Source: Nonomuraea cypriaca
Lineage (GTDB): Bacteria > Actinomycetota > Actinomycetes > Streptosporangiales > Streptosporangiaceae
DNA: 64,000 bases
Reading direction: 5' to 3'
NCBI RefSeq assembly: GCF_015645445.1
Contig: NZ_JADOGI010000001.1
Coordinates: forward strand, 1-64,000
Shown here one piece after another: positions 42,814 to 51,418 of the stretch (the stretch's first letter is position 1; each line of letters starts with the position of its first letter). The notes beneath the pieces are model-generated. The model saw only the letters and a list, made by a program, of their open reading frames with translations, had not been told where the DNA came from and did no database searches. A program made the translations under genes and the position numbers.

Positions 42814-44174
42814 CGGCTCCGAACGTCGTCGTGCTGATCGCCGATCAGTGGCGGGGGCAGGACCAGGGCTGGCTCGACGGGCGATCTTCCGGGGTACGCA
42901 CCCCGAACCTGGATCGGCTGGCGGCAGGCGGCGCCGCGATCGCCGGCGGATGCTCCAGTTCGCCGGTCTGCGGGCCGAGCCGGGCGAGCCTGCTCACCGG
43001 TCGCCTGCCCCACCAGCACGGCGTGGTCGCCAACGACCTGCCGCTGTCGCCGCGGCTGGAGACTTTGGGTACGGCGCTGGCGGGCGCCGGGTACCGGACC
43101 GGCTGGATCGGCAAGTGGCATCTGGCCGGGCTGCCCAGGGACAAGTGGGTGCCGCCGGCCGCGCGGCCGGGGATCGAGCACTGGGTCGGGGTCGACTGCT
43201 CTCATGATCACGTCGATGGTCATTACTACGTCGGCGCCGAGAGCCCGACCAGGGTTGAATTCACCGGATACGAGCCCGAGGTGCAGACCGATCTTGCCTT
43301 GGAGTTCCTCGGCGAGCAGAATGCGCCGTTCTTTCTCACGGTCTCCTACAACCCGCCGCACGACCCCTACGACTCGGTGCCGATGCACCTTCGTACCGGC
43401 TATCCGATCGAGCGGATGACGGTGCCGCCGAACACGCCCGACGGCGACGAGCAGCGGGAGGTGCAGCGGCTCTACTGGAGCGCGATCACGGCGGTGGACA
43501 CGCAGATCGGCCGGATCGTGGCGGAGTTGGACCGGCTCGGGCTACGCGGGAACACGATCGTCGTGGTCACCTCCGACCATGGCGACATGCTCGGAGCCCA
43601 CGGCCTGCGGGCCAAGCAGAGCCCGTACGCGGAGGCCGTGCGGGTGCCGATGGTGATCAACGGACCCGGCGTTCCCGCGTATCGCCCGGCCGGTCTTCTC
43701 GGCCTGGTCGATCTTGCTCCGACGCTGCTCGGGCTGTTCGGGCTGCCGCCGATCGGGGCGTACGGGCGCGATCTGAGCGATCGGCTCAGAGTCGGCGGGT
43801 CGCTGCGGCAGGAGCTGGTGGTCGGCAACTGGGTCAGCTTCGACAACGGCTACGACCAGGGGATCGGCGAATGGCGGGGCTTCGTCACCGACGAGCTGAC
43901 CTACGCGCGTACCGTCGATGGCCGGCCCTGGCTGCTGTTCGACGACCGCGAAGACCCGTGGCAGCTGGACAACCTGGTCGCCGACCCGGCGTCGTCCGGC
44001 CGGGTCGCCGAGGCCGACGCCCGGCTGACCGCTCTGCTGGCGGAAGCCGGGGACGCGTTCCTGCCGGCCGACCGGCTGCTGACCGAGTTGGGCCAGGTCG
44101 ATGACTGGAACGCCCGCGAGTCCGCCCTGCGGGGCGACCGGGCCCGGTTGCTGCCGACGCCGACCGCTTCGTGA
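42810..44174 (+). CDS. Sulfatase (formylglycine type) 1
   Basis: A 454-residue alkaline-phosphatase-fold sulfatase from GTG 42810. It has the N-terminal metal motif (VVVLIADQWR), the activation site CGPSR with Cys54 to be converted to formylglycine, GKWHL, and the second metal motif TSDHGDMLGAHG. No signal peptide is visible, so it acts in the cytoplasm on imported substrate. Its stop overlaps a GTG of the second sulfatase. It removes sulfate esters, presumably from a sulfated oligosaccharide delivered by the same operon. Confidence 0.92.
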   Translation: MTAPNVVVLIADQWRGQDQGWLDGRSSGVRTPNLDRLAAGGAAIAGGCSSSPVCGPSRASLLTGRLPHQHGVVANDLPLSPRLETLGTALAGAGYRTGWIGKWHLAGLPRDKWVPPAARPGIEHWVGVDCSHDHVDGHYYVGAESPTRVEFTGYEPEVQTDLALEFLGEQNAPFFLTVSYNPPHDPYDSVPMHLRTGYPIERMTVPPNTPDGDEQREVQRLYWSAITAVDTQIGRIVAELDRLGLRGNTIVVVTSDHGDMLGAHGLRAKQSPYAEAVRVPMVINGPGVPAYRPAGLLGLVDLAPTLLGLFGLPPIGAYGRDLSDRLRVGGSLRQELVVGNWVSFDNGYDQGIGEWRGFVTDELTYARTVDGRPWLLFDDREDPWQLDNLVADPASSGRVAEADARLTALLAEAGDAFLPADRLLTELGQVDDWNARESALRGDRARLLPTPTAS

Positions 44175-44188
44175 GGAGAGACCCGTTC

Positions 44189-45655
44189 ATGCCCACCCGC
44201 CCGAACGTGCTGTTCGTGATGACCGACCAGCAGCGGTTCGACACCATCGGCAACACTCGTCTCGCGACGCCCAACCTCGATCGGCTGGTCGCCCGCGGGA
44301 CCGTCTTCGACAACGCGTACTCCACCTCCCCGGTCTGCGTCCCTGCTCGTTACACGCTGCGCAGCGGATGCGAGCCGACCAGGACCGGGGTGTACGACAA
44401 CACCGTCCCGGACGGGGGGCACGCCGCGATCCGGGATCGCTGCGGGCCGTACCTGGCCGAGGCGATGGGCCTGCGCGGGTATCGCACGTGGGGAGTCGGC
44501 AAGTTCCACACCACGCCCTGGGACGCGCCGGTCGGCTACGAGACGCAGCGGCACAGCGAGGAGTTCTACGTCAGCCCGGAGCAGCGGGCCGGGGACGCGT
44601 ACGCGTCGTGGATCGCGGCCGAACATCCCGAGTACGACTGGATCGAGGCGCTGATGGGGGAGCGAACCGACATGTACTACATGCCGCAGCTCAGTCCCTT
44701 GCCGGCGGACTGCACCGTCGAGTCCTGGGCCACCAGGGAGGCGATCGGGCTGATGAGCGCCGACGACGACCGTCCCTGGTTCGGGTTCGTGTCCTACATC
44801 GGGCCGCATCCTCCGTTCGCGCCGCCGCTGCCGTACAACCGGATGTACGACCCGGACCAGATGCCCGACCCGGTGTGCGGCGATCGCGACACCGATCATC
44901 TCGACCAGCACATCCCCTGGATGAACCACCTGGTCTACGCCGAGGACGTCGATCCGCACCGCGCCCGTACGCTCAAGGCCAGGTACTACGGCGAGATCAG
45001 CTACATCGACGGCTGCATCGGCGACCTGCTGGACGCGGTGGAGCGTAGACCGGACGCGGACAACACCGTGATCTGTTTCTACGCCGATCACGGTGACCTG
45101 CTCGGTGACCATCATGGCTGGCAGAAGGAGAGCTTCTTCGAGGCGTCCGCCCGGGTCCCGTTCATGATCTCCTGGCCGGGGCGGATCGCGGCCGGTGATC
45201 GTCGATCCGAGCTGGTCTGTCTGACCGACCTGTTCGGCCTGGCCACCTCCGCCGCCGGGCAACCTGAGCTGCGGCAGGGCAGCGACCTGCTCGGCCTGCT
45301 GACCAGCGCGGCGCCACCCAGGGAGACGCTGTTCGGCTACCACGGGCGACCCGGCACCCGGCGTTTCAAGGCGATGGTCAGGCAAAGGGAGCTGAAGCTG
45401 ATCTGGCTGGCCAACGGCGGGCACCGGCTGCTGTTCGATCTCGCCGCCGACCCGCACGAGATCAAGCCGGTACAGGCTGAACGGCCGGAGGACGCCGATC
45501 GGCTGACCGCGCTGTTGGCTGAGCACCTCCGGTCCGAGGACGTGGCCGAGGCGTTCGACGACGAGGAGCTGCGGACCTTCCCGTACGAGGAATGGCCGCT
45601 GACCCGGATCCACCAGTTCGACCTGTCGCGAGGGGTGACCGGCTTCGGCGCGTGA
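44189..45655 (+). CDS. Sulfatase (formylglycine type) 2
   Basis: A 488-residue sulfatase. ATG 44189 is preferred because GAGGAGAG precedes it; GTG 44171 would add six residues. It has the metal motif NVLFVMTDQQ, a modification site CVPAR (Cys50) that fits CxPxR but with Ala in place of the usual Ser, and the motif YADHGDLLGDHHG. No signal peptide. It differs clearly from the first sulfatase, so the two probably remove sulfate from different positions. Its stop lies in an 11-bp tandem duplication. Confidence 0.9.
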   Translation: MPTRPNVLFVMTDQQRFDTIGNTRLATPNLDRLVARGTVFDNAYSTSPVCVPARYTLRSGCEPTRTGVYDNTVPDGGHAAIRDRCGPYLAEAMGLRGYRTWGVGKFHTTPWDAPVGYETQRHSEEFYVSPEQRAGDAYASWIAAEHPEYDWIEALMGERTDMYYMPQLSPLPADCTVESWATREAIGLMSADDDRPWFGFVSYIGPHPPFAPPLPYNRMYDPDQMPDPVCGDRDTDHLDQHIPWMNHLVYAEDVDPHRARTLKARYYGEISYIDGCIGDLLDAVERRPDADNTVICFYADHGDLLGDHHGWQKESFFEASARVPFMISWPGRIAAGDRRSELVCLTDLFGLATSAAGQPELRQGSDLLGLLTSAAPPRETLFGYHGRPGTRRFKAMVRQRELKLIWLANGGHRLLFDLAADPHEIKPVQAERPEDADRLTALLAEHLRSEDVAEAFDDEELRTFPYEEWPLTRIHQFDLSRGVTGFGA

Positions 45656-45671
45656 GATCAGCGTGAGATCA
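45650..45671 (+). repeat. 11-bp perfect tandem duplication across the sulfatase stop codon
   Basis: GCGTGAGATCA occurs twice back to back. The first copy holds the TGA stop of the second sulfatase; the second copy lies just before the conservon start. Confidence 0.95.
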
Positions 45672-45681
45672 GCGGGCCGTC

Positions 45682-46745
45682 ATGGCGCCGTCCACGGCCA
45701 TCGGCGTGCTCGCGACGACCCCGCCGCCCGCGAGCAGCGCCCAGGAGCAGATTCTGCGGGTCCTCGTCAACGAGGTCAGCAGGGAGGCACGGGTACGTGC
45801 CGCCACCACGTCCGCGTGCGCCAGCGCCGCGGGACGGGTTCAGGCGCTGGCCACGAGCATGCTGGCCGACCTGCGTGAGATGGAGGACAGGGCCGACCGG
45901 GTCGGCCTCGGCGACCTGCTGAAGCTGGACCACACGACCGCGCAGGCCGGCCGGCTCGCCGACAGCATCGCCCTGCTGACCGGGGCGCGGTCGGGACGCC
46001 GCTGGACCAAGCCGATCGTGATGGAGAGCATCCTGCGCGGCGCGATCGGCAGGATCAGCGCCTACCAGCGGGTACGCGTGCACTCCGTCAGCACCGTCGC
46101 GATCGCGGGACACGCCGCGGAAGGCGTCATGCACGCCCTCGCCGAGCTGATGGACAACGCCGCGAGCTTCTCCCCGCCCACCGAAGAGGTGCACGTCTAC
46201 GTGGAGGAGGTCAGCACCGGAATCGTGATCACGATCGAGGACTGCGGGCTGGTGATGAGCCAGGCCGCGCTGGCCCGCGCGGAGCGCGCCGTCTCCGCCG
46301 AGCCGCTGGACTTCACGAAGCTGTCCGGTTCCAGGCTCGGACTGGCGGTCGTCGGCTCCCTGGCCCGCAAGCACGGGCTGACCGTCTCCTTCCGCCCGTC
46401 CTCGCGGGGCGGTACCGGCGTGGTGGTCATGATTCCGTTGCAGCTCATCAGCCAGAGTGTCCCGGTGCCGCAGGCGGCGCAGCCTCCCGGCAGCAGGCCA
46501 TGCCCGTCCAGCGATCCGTACCGCAGCAGGCGGGCCCCGAGCCGGACGGGGAGCTGCACGGGCTGCCGCGCCGCCGCCGGGGGCAGACGCTCGCGGCCGC
46601 CTCGTCCGCCACGCAGACCCCGCCGCGCCCTGCGGCCGGCCAGGAGCCCAGATCCGCGCGGACGCCTTCCGACGCCGGAGCCAAGTTCACCGCCTTCCAT
46701 CAGGCGAGCAGAGCACGACAGATTGGTGAGGACGGAACTCGATGA
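45682..46745 (+). pseudogene. cvnA: Conservon histidine-kinase-like protein CvnA, frameshifted near the C-terminus
   Basis: From ATG 45682 the frame encodes a soluble CvnA: an N-terminal helical dimerisation region, the N box ELMDNAASFSPP, a DxGLxM-like loop (EDCGLVMS) and the ATP-lid segment GLAVVGSLARKHG. At about 46450-46490 the conserved C-terminus jumps frame: the continuing frame gives low-complexity Arg/Pro residues to 46755, while the frame from about 46490 gives GELHGLPRRRRGQTLAAAS and AKFTAFHQASRA and ends at 46745, overlapping cvnB by ATGA as in intact conservons. The ATP-binding domain is complete, so a shortened protein may still work. It also lacks the membrane sensor part many CvnA proteins have. 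Confidence 0.75.
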
Positions 46746-47155
46746 GAACCAATGATCAGGAACTCGCCTGGTTGCTCGAGAACCTCCTGAAAGGCACTCC
46801 CCACACCAGGCACGCGCTGGTGCTGTCGAGGGACGGCCTGCGGCTCTCCCACACCGCCGGGCTCTCCATCGACCGCGCCGACCAGCTCGCCGCGATCGCC
46901 TCCGGCATCCAGAGCCTCTCGTACGGCGCCTCCATCGAGTTCGGCGACGGCACGGGAGGACTGCGGCAGTCCATGACCGAGTTCCACGGCGGGCTGCTGT
47001 TCATCGTGGAGGCGGGGGAGGGCGCGCACCTCGCCGTGGTGGCCGGCGACGACGCCGATCCGGGTCTCATCGGCCACAAGATGAACGAGTTGGTGGAGCA
47101 GATCGGTGAGTACCTGAGCGCACCACCCCGAGCCCCTCAACAGAGCCAGGTCTGA
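46742..47155 (+). CDS. cvnB: Conservon roadblock/LC7 protein CvnB
   Basis: A 137-residue roadblock/LC7-domain protein (DQELAWLLENLLKGTPHTRHALVLSRDGLRLS, then QSMTEFHGGLLFIVEAG). In actinobacteria such proteins are thought to act as GTPase-activating partners for CvnD. It overlaps the cvnA end (ATGA) and the cvnC start (TGATG). Confidence 0.92.
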   Translation: MRTNDQELAWLLENLLKGTPHTRHALVLSRDGLRLSHTAGLSIDRADQLAAIASGIQSLSYGASIEFGDGTGGLRQSMTEFHGGLLFIVEAGEGAHLAVVAGDDADPGLIGHKMNELVEQIGEYLSAPPRAPQQSQV

Positions 47156-47511
47156 TGTCGCCGCGCCTGGAGGACGAGAACCCGGACCGCCTTTACATGG
47201 TGACCGGCGGGCGCAGCGACGCCACAGACGATGGACTCGACCTGGTCACGCTGATCGTGAGCGAGTGCGATCCCACTCCGGGCATGCAGTCCGAGCATGC
47301 CCGGATCCTGCGGCTCTGCGTGAGCCCGATGGCGGTCGTGGAGGTCGCGGCGGAGCTGCGGCTGCCGGTCGGCGTCGCGCGCATCCTGCTGCGCGACCTG
47401 CTCGACATGGGACGCATCACCGCCAGAAACCCGCGTCCGGTGCCTGCCGCGGCGCGTCTGCCCGAACCCGAAATGCTGAAGCAGGTGCTCGTTGGACTCC
47501 AGAAGCTCTGA
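47155..47511 (+). CDS. cvnC: Conservon DUF742 protein CvnC
   Basis: A 118-residue DUF742 protein with the family ending (SVAEVAAELRLPVGVARVLVRDL-like stretch, then a Pro-rich tail and LxxVLxGLxxL). It resembles a winged helix and is part of the membrane-associated conservon complex. It overlaps cvnD by 20 nt. Confidence 0.92.
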   Translation: MSPRLEDENPDRLYMVTGGRSDATDDGLDLVTLIVSECDPTPGMQSEHARILRLCVSPMAVVEVAAELRLPVGVARILLRDLLDMGRITARNPRPVPAAARLPEPEMLKQVLVGLQKL

Positions 47512-48100
47512 ACAGGTCGCACGCGCCCCGCTGCCGAGCTCCGCGACCACCGGACTCAAGATCGTGATCGTCGGCGGGTTCGGCGTGGGGAAGACGACCA
47601 TGGTCAGATCGGTCAGCGAGATCCGCCCGCTGAGCACCGAGGAGACCCTGACGCGGGCGGGGGCCGGGGTCGACGACGCGCGCGGCGTGGAGACGAAGTC
47701 CACGACCACGGTCGCGTTCGACTTCGGCCGGATCAGCCTGAACGAGGAGCTGGTGCTCTACCTGTTCGGCGCGCCGGGTCAGGAACGGTTCTGGTTCGTG
47801 TGGGACCGCCTGTTCACCGGGACGCTCGGCGCCGTCGTCATGGTGGACAGGCGCCGCCTGGCCGACTCGTGGTACGCCATCGACAGGCTCGAACACCACG
47901 GCATGCCGTTCATCGTGGCCCACAACCAGTTCGGCGGGCCCGCGCACTCGCTCGACCAGATACGTGACGCGCTCGACCTCGGGGCCGACGTGCCGCTGGT
48001 CGCCTGTGACGCGCGGCAGCGGGAGTCCAGCAAGTCCGTGCTGATCACCCTCGTCAACCATCTCCATGCTCTGTCCACCGCCCGGCAGGTGACCTCATGA
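47492..48100 (+). CDS. cvnD: Conservon GTPase CvnD
   Basis: A 202-residue small GTPase from TTG 47492. The P loop is GGFGVGKTT and the G3 motif FGAPGQERF (usually FGTPGQ). The G4 position reads AHNQF instead of NKxD, as in other conservon GTPases. It would cycle between GTP and GDP under control of CvnB and signal to the P450 or other targets. It overlaps the P450 gene by ATGA. Confidence 0.92.
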   Translation: MDSRSSEQVARAPLPSSATTGLKIVIVGGFGVGKTTMVRSVSEIRPLSTEETLTRAGAGVDDARGVETKSTTTVAFDFGRISLNEELVLYLFGAPGQERFWFVWDRLFTGTLGAVVMVDRRRLADSWYAIDRLEHHGMPFIVAHNQFGGPAHSLDQIRDALDLGADVPLVACDARQRESSKSVLITLVNHLHALSTARQVTS

Positions 48101-49371
48101 CCGACGCCACGCATTCCTCCGACCCCATCTCCTGGTTCGCCTCCCGGGCCAGGGCGCCGGAGCACGACGCATTCGCGGGCGCCTTCCCGATGTACGGCAG
48201 GACATACCACCAGAATCCCGCCCGAGCCTTCGAGGAGATGCGGCGGCACGGTCCCGTGGTGCCGATCCTGCTCGAGGGCGACGTGCCCGGCTGGCTGGTG
48301 CTCGGCTACCGCGAGCTGCGTTACGTGCTCAGCAATCCCAAGCTGTTCACCCGCGACTCGCGCCAGTGGAACCAGTGGGACAACATCCCGCCCGACTGGC
48401 CCCTCATGGCGTACGTCGGTTACCAGCCGTCGATGCTGTTCGAGGTGGGTGCGGCGCACGAGCGCCGGGCGGGCGCGCTCAGCGAGGCGCTGGCCGCGGC
48501 CGACCAGTTCGAGCTGCGCGCGCACTGCGAGCGGGTCGTCGAGGGCTTGATCAACGCGTTCATCGGCTCAGGACGGGCGGATCTGATAGCGCAGTACGCC
48601 GTCCCCATCCCGCTGCTCGCCCTCGGGTCGATGCTCGGCCTGCCCGACCAGGACACCCGCGCGTTGCTCGGAGAGGTGGCCACCGCCCTGAACGGCGGGC
48701 CGGCCGCGATGGAGGCGTACCAGCGGATACAGGCGATCATGACCCGGCTGCTGGAGTCGAAACGGCAGCGCCCGGGGCCCGACCTCCCCTCCCGGCTGCT
48801 GGCCCATCCCGCCAAGCTCACCGACGAGGAGCTCACCCAGGACCTGCTCCTGACCCTGACCGCGGGCGACGATCCGACGGCCACCTGGATCGGGAACACG
48901 CTCCAGCTCATGCTGACGGACGACCGGTTCGCCATGACGCTGTCGGGTGGCCGGAGCAGCATCGGCCAGGCGCTGAACGAGGTGCTGTGGAAGGAGGCGC
49001 CCGGGCAGATCGCCATCGGACGGTGGCCCGTGATGGACACCCAGCTCAGCGGCCGCCGCATCCGGGCGGGTGACCTGCTCGTCTGCGGTCTGGCCGCCGC
49101 CAACCTCGATCCCGCGGTGCATCCTGACTTCTACCGGGACTCCATGGGCAATCACGCGCACATGACGTTCGGGTACGGCGCGCACGGCTGCCCGCATCCC
49201 GCGCCGGAGCTCGCGGAGATCATCGCGCACATCGCGGTGGAGATGCTGCTCGACCGGCTGCCTGACGTGGTGCTCGCGGTGCCGCCCGAGACGCTGGAGT
49301 GGCGTACGTCGATCCAGATGCGCAGCCTCAAGACGCTGCCCGTCGAGTTCACCCCCGGCTACCCGACCTGA
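48097..49371 (+). CDS. Conservon cytochrome P450 (CYP157-like, no ExxR)
   Basis: A 424-residue P450. The heme loop FGYGAHGCPHP gives the ligand Cys365. The K-helix, where nearly all P450s have ExxR, reads EVLW (295-298). This replacement is known from the CYP157 family, whose members sit in conservons. The I-helix reads TAGDDPTATW in place of the usual AGxDTT. The gene overlaps cvnD and closes the operon. Its substrate and whether it does normal oxygenation are unknown. Confidence 0.9.
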   Translation: MTDATHSSDPISWFASRARAPEHDAFAGAFPMYGRTYHQNPARAFEEMRRHGPVVPILLEGDVPGWLVLGYRELRYVLSNPKLFTRDSRQWNQWDNIPPDWPLMAYVGYQPSMLFEVGAAHERRAGALSEALAAADQFELRAHCERVVEGLINAFIGSGRADLIAQYAVPIPLLALGSMLGLPDQDTRALLGEVATALNGGPAAMEAYQRIQAIMTRLLESKRQRPGPDLPSRLLAHPAKLTDEELTQDLLLTLTAGDDPTATWIGNTLQLMLTDDRFAMTLSGGRSSIGQALNEVLWKEAPGQIAIGRWPVMDTQLSGRRIRAGDLLVCGLAAANLDPAVHPDFYRDSMGNHAHMTFGYGAHGCPHPAPELAEIIAHIAVEMLLDRLPDVVLAVPPETLEWRTSIQMRSLKTLPVEFTPGYPT

Positions 49372-49398
49372 CCCACGCCCCCGCCGTAAACTGCGGAT

Positions 49399-49950
49399 AT
49401 GCGGCGTTTGGTCAGTACGGTGGTCGTGGTGGTGGGGGACGGTGCCGGAGAGGTGGTCGCTGACCTGGACGGCCTGCACAACGTGCGGGCGATCCCCCGG
49501 GGGGAGCGCGGGCCGGCCGAGGTGATGGAGATCGCGGGGCGGTCGGCGGCTACGTACGTGGTGCACGACGCCGATCCGCTGGCCGCTGTGGCGGAGGCGT
49601 GGACGGAGTTCTTCGACGGCACGGGGGTGGTCGGCGCCCTGGAGGTGGCGATCGAGGCCGCGCTGGGCGAGCTGCGCGCCGATCGGCTGGTGCTGCCCGA
49701 CTACTACCTGGTGCTGGATCCGGACGGGATGACGGAGACGTGGCGGCACTGGTGGTTCGGGGTGCTGGCCGGGGTCGCGCCCGTGCGGGTGGTGCCCGTA
49801 CACGCCTCGGCGTCGGCGGTCTCCTTCGAGCTGGGACGGCTGACGGCTGGGCGGTGGTGGCCCGCGGACCTGGAGACGTGGCTGCGCGGCCTGCCCCGCG
49901 TGGTGCCCGACCACGCCGGCCTGCCGGGCGCCGGCGTACCGTCGGTCTAA
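49399..49950 (+). CDS. Hypothetical protein after the conservon
   Basis: A 183-residue protein beginning 27 bp after the P450 stop. It is rich in Val, Ala and Trp, with WWFGVLAG and GRWWPADLETWLRGLP stretches and no recognisable cofactor motif or signal peptide. Conservation of similar short proteins near conservons is possible, but I cannot confirm it. Confidence 0.65.
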   Translation: MRRLVSTVVVVVGDGAGEVVADLDGLHNVRAIPRGERGPAEVMEIAGRSAATYVVHDADPLAAVAEAWTEFFDGTGVVGALEVAIEAALGELRADRLVLPDYYLVLDPDGMTETWRHWWFGVLAGVAPVRVVPVHASASAVSFELGRLTAGRWWPADLETWLRGLPRVVPDHAGLPGAGVPSV

Positions 49951-50095
49951 CACCGGCTGGCGCCGGCGTGTTGTCGGCCCAGCGCCGCGCGGGAGTGGTG
50001 CGGGGCAGGTCCTGCAGGACGGGGTTGAGATGGCTGAGCACGAGCGCTCTGCTCAGCGAGGGACCGATGACCCCGGTAGCCGTGCGGCGGATCTC

Positions 50096-50171
50096 GGTCA
50101 GGCCGCCTCGCCGAGGTCGGTGCAGTGTGCGAACGTCGCATCGTCCGCCGCCACCGCGTGGCGCGCCTCCG
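50096..50171. repeat. 76-bp direct repeat, left copy (PP2C 3' end fragment)
   Basis: This copy and 51343-51418 agree at 74 of 76 positions by my count. On the minus strand both encode ARHAVAADDAT..AHCTDLGEA, the end of a PP2C-like protein. Here only this tail is left, up to the stop at 50098-50100, so it is a gene relic. The two copies flank the ArsR/SRPBCC operon. Confidence 0.85.
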
Positions 50172-50228
50172 AGATCCTCTTGAACGACGACCTGTTCCTC
50201 CGCCATCCCGATGCGGTAGTGCGGTAAC

Positions 50229-50747
50229 TCAGGCGTCACCGTTGTTTCCACGCAGAGCCGCCGCAAAGCGCCGGCCCGGGCCCGGGTCCACCCCGAAGCG
50301 CTGGGCGTAGTGTTCGTGGAGCTCCTCCCACGGCTCGTGCGCCACCTCTTCGGAGATGAACTGGCCGGCGAGATGCGGCCCGAGCCGCCAGAAGTAGGCC
50401 TCCCAGCCGGTGGCGGTCTGCGCCGCGGAGTCCAGGTCGTCGATGACGTGGGTGAAGATCAAACGGCAGCCGTCTCCCTCGGGGACCAGCTCGAAGCTGT
50501 GCGGCTGGCCTGCGTAGGTCCACGCCAGGCGGCGGGGTGGATCGACCTCGGTCACCTCCAGGGTCTGTCCGGCGGCCTCGAAGGTCTCACCCTTCGCCGG
50601 CGTCCAGTCGACGGCTGCGGGGAACCAGCGCTCCAGCTCCGCCGGCACGCTGACGGCTCGCCACACGCGCTCGATCGGGTGGGCGAGCGTGCGCTCGAAG
50701 CGCAGCGCCGGGCGACCGTCGATGGTCTCCAGGGTTCCGTGAATCAT
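50229..50747 (-). CDS. SRPBCC (AHSA1-like) domain protein
   Basis: A 172-residue START-like protein starting at ATG 50747, which overlaps the ArsR stop. It has the family pattern (LRFERTLAHPIERVWRAVSVPAELERWFP, then GRRLAWTY-like LRW segment, TGWEAYFWRLGPHL). Such proteins bind a hydrophobic ligand or assist a client; in ArsR-coupled pairs their role is generally unknown. It is translationally coupled to the ArsR regulator. Confidence 0.9.
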   Translation of the reverse strand: MIHGTLETIDGRPALRFERTLAHPIERVWRAVSVPAELERWFPAAVDWTPAKGETFEAAGQTLEVTEVDPPRRLAWTYAGQPHSFELVPEGDGCRLIFTHVIDDLDSAAQTATGWEAYFWRLGPHLAGQFISEEVAHEPWEELHEHYAQRFGVDPGPGRRFAAALRGNNGDA

Positions 50748-51046
50748 GGGTTCTCCTCCAGGTGCCGTTCCAGGGCGTCGAGGCGCCTCGACCAGAACAC
50801 CCGATAGGGCTCCAGCCACTGGTCGACCTCGGCAAGGGGTTCTGGGCGCAGCGCGTACACACGCTGCTTGCCCTCGATGCGCACCGCGACGAGTCCGGCC
50901 TCGCGCAATGTCTTGAGGTGCTTGGACACGCCCGGCTGACTGAGATCAAGGCGTTTCACCAGCTCCCCGACGGACCGCTCACCAGCACGCAGCAGGTCGA
51001 GAATCTGCCTGCGGTGCGGCTCCGCCAGGGCTGCGTAGGCGCTCAC
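50744..51046 (-). CDS. ArsR/SmtB-family transcriptional regulator
   Basis: A 100-residue winged-helix protein (YAALAEPHRRQILDLLRAGERSVGELVKRLDLSQPGVSKHLKTLREAGLV). It has no metal-binding Cys motif in the recognition helix, so it is of the ligand- or redox-independent ArsR type common upstream of SRPBCC genes. GTG 51046 is preferred because a palindrome lies directly upstream; a TTG at 51082 would add 12 residues. It likely represses its own operon. Confidence 0.85.
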   Translation of the reverse strand: MSAYAALAEPHRRQILDLLRAGERSVGELVKRLDLSQPGVSKHLKTLREAGLVAVRIEGKQRVYALRPEPLAEVDQWLEPYRVFWSRRLDALERHLEENP

Positions 51047-51051
51047 GTGCT

Positions 51052-51073
51052 CATATTGCCAAATGGAAATATG
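51052..51073. promoter_or_regulatory. Inverted repeat upstream of the ArsR gene
   Basis: CATATT (51052-51057) and AATATG (51068-51073) form an inverted repeat with a 10-nt spacer in an AT-rich patch just before the ArsR start. This is a likely autoregulatory operator. Confidence 0.5.
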
Positions 51074-51082
51074 ATTCTGCAA

Positions 51083-51342
51083 CCCTTGGCTGAGTCAGTC
51101 CTCCGATGGGCCGCCACAAGCCGCTCCGAGTCAGCCGATCCCTGCGCTCGGCCGCCCCCATTAAGTCGGTCCAAACGATCGGCCCATCCTCACCACGTGC
51201 CGCCGCGCGGCGGAGACCGGGGCCGCGGTCAGGTCCCGCGCGGCACGAGACGAGGAGTGAAGCACGCCAGATGATCGCCGCCGCTCATGGCGGGTTCGGT
51301 CAGAACTTGAGCGTGTGCCCGTCACCGGGAGCCGCCGGCGAC
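51083..51342. other. Intergenic stretch between the ArsR gene and the PP2C fragment
   Basis: About 260 bp without coding character on either strand. A stretch with GTCGGTCCAAACGATCGG near 51165 is the only partial symmetry noticed. Confidence 0.3.
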
Positions 51343-51418
51343 GGTCAGACCGCCTCGCCGAGGTCGGTGCAGTGTGCGATCGTCGCATCGTCCGCCGCCA
51401 CCGCGTGGCGCGCCTCCG
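51343..51418. repeat. 76-bp direct repeat, right copy
   Basis: This is the 3' end of the PP2C fragment. See 50096-50171 for the other copy; offset 1247 bp, same orientation. Confidence 0.85.
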
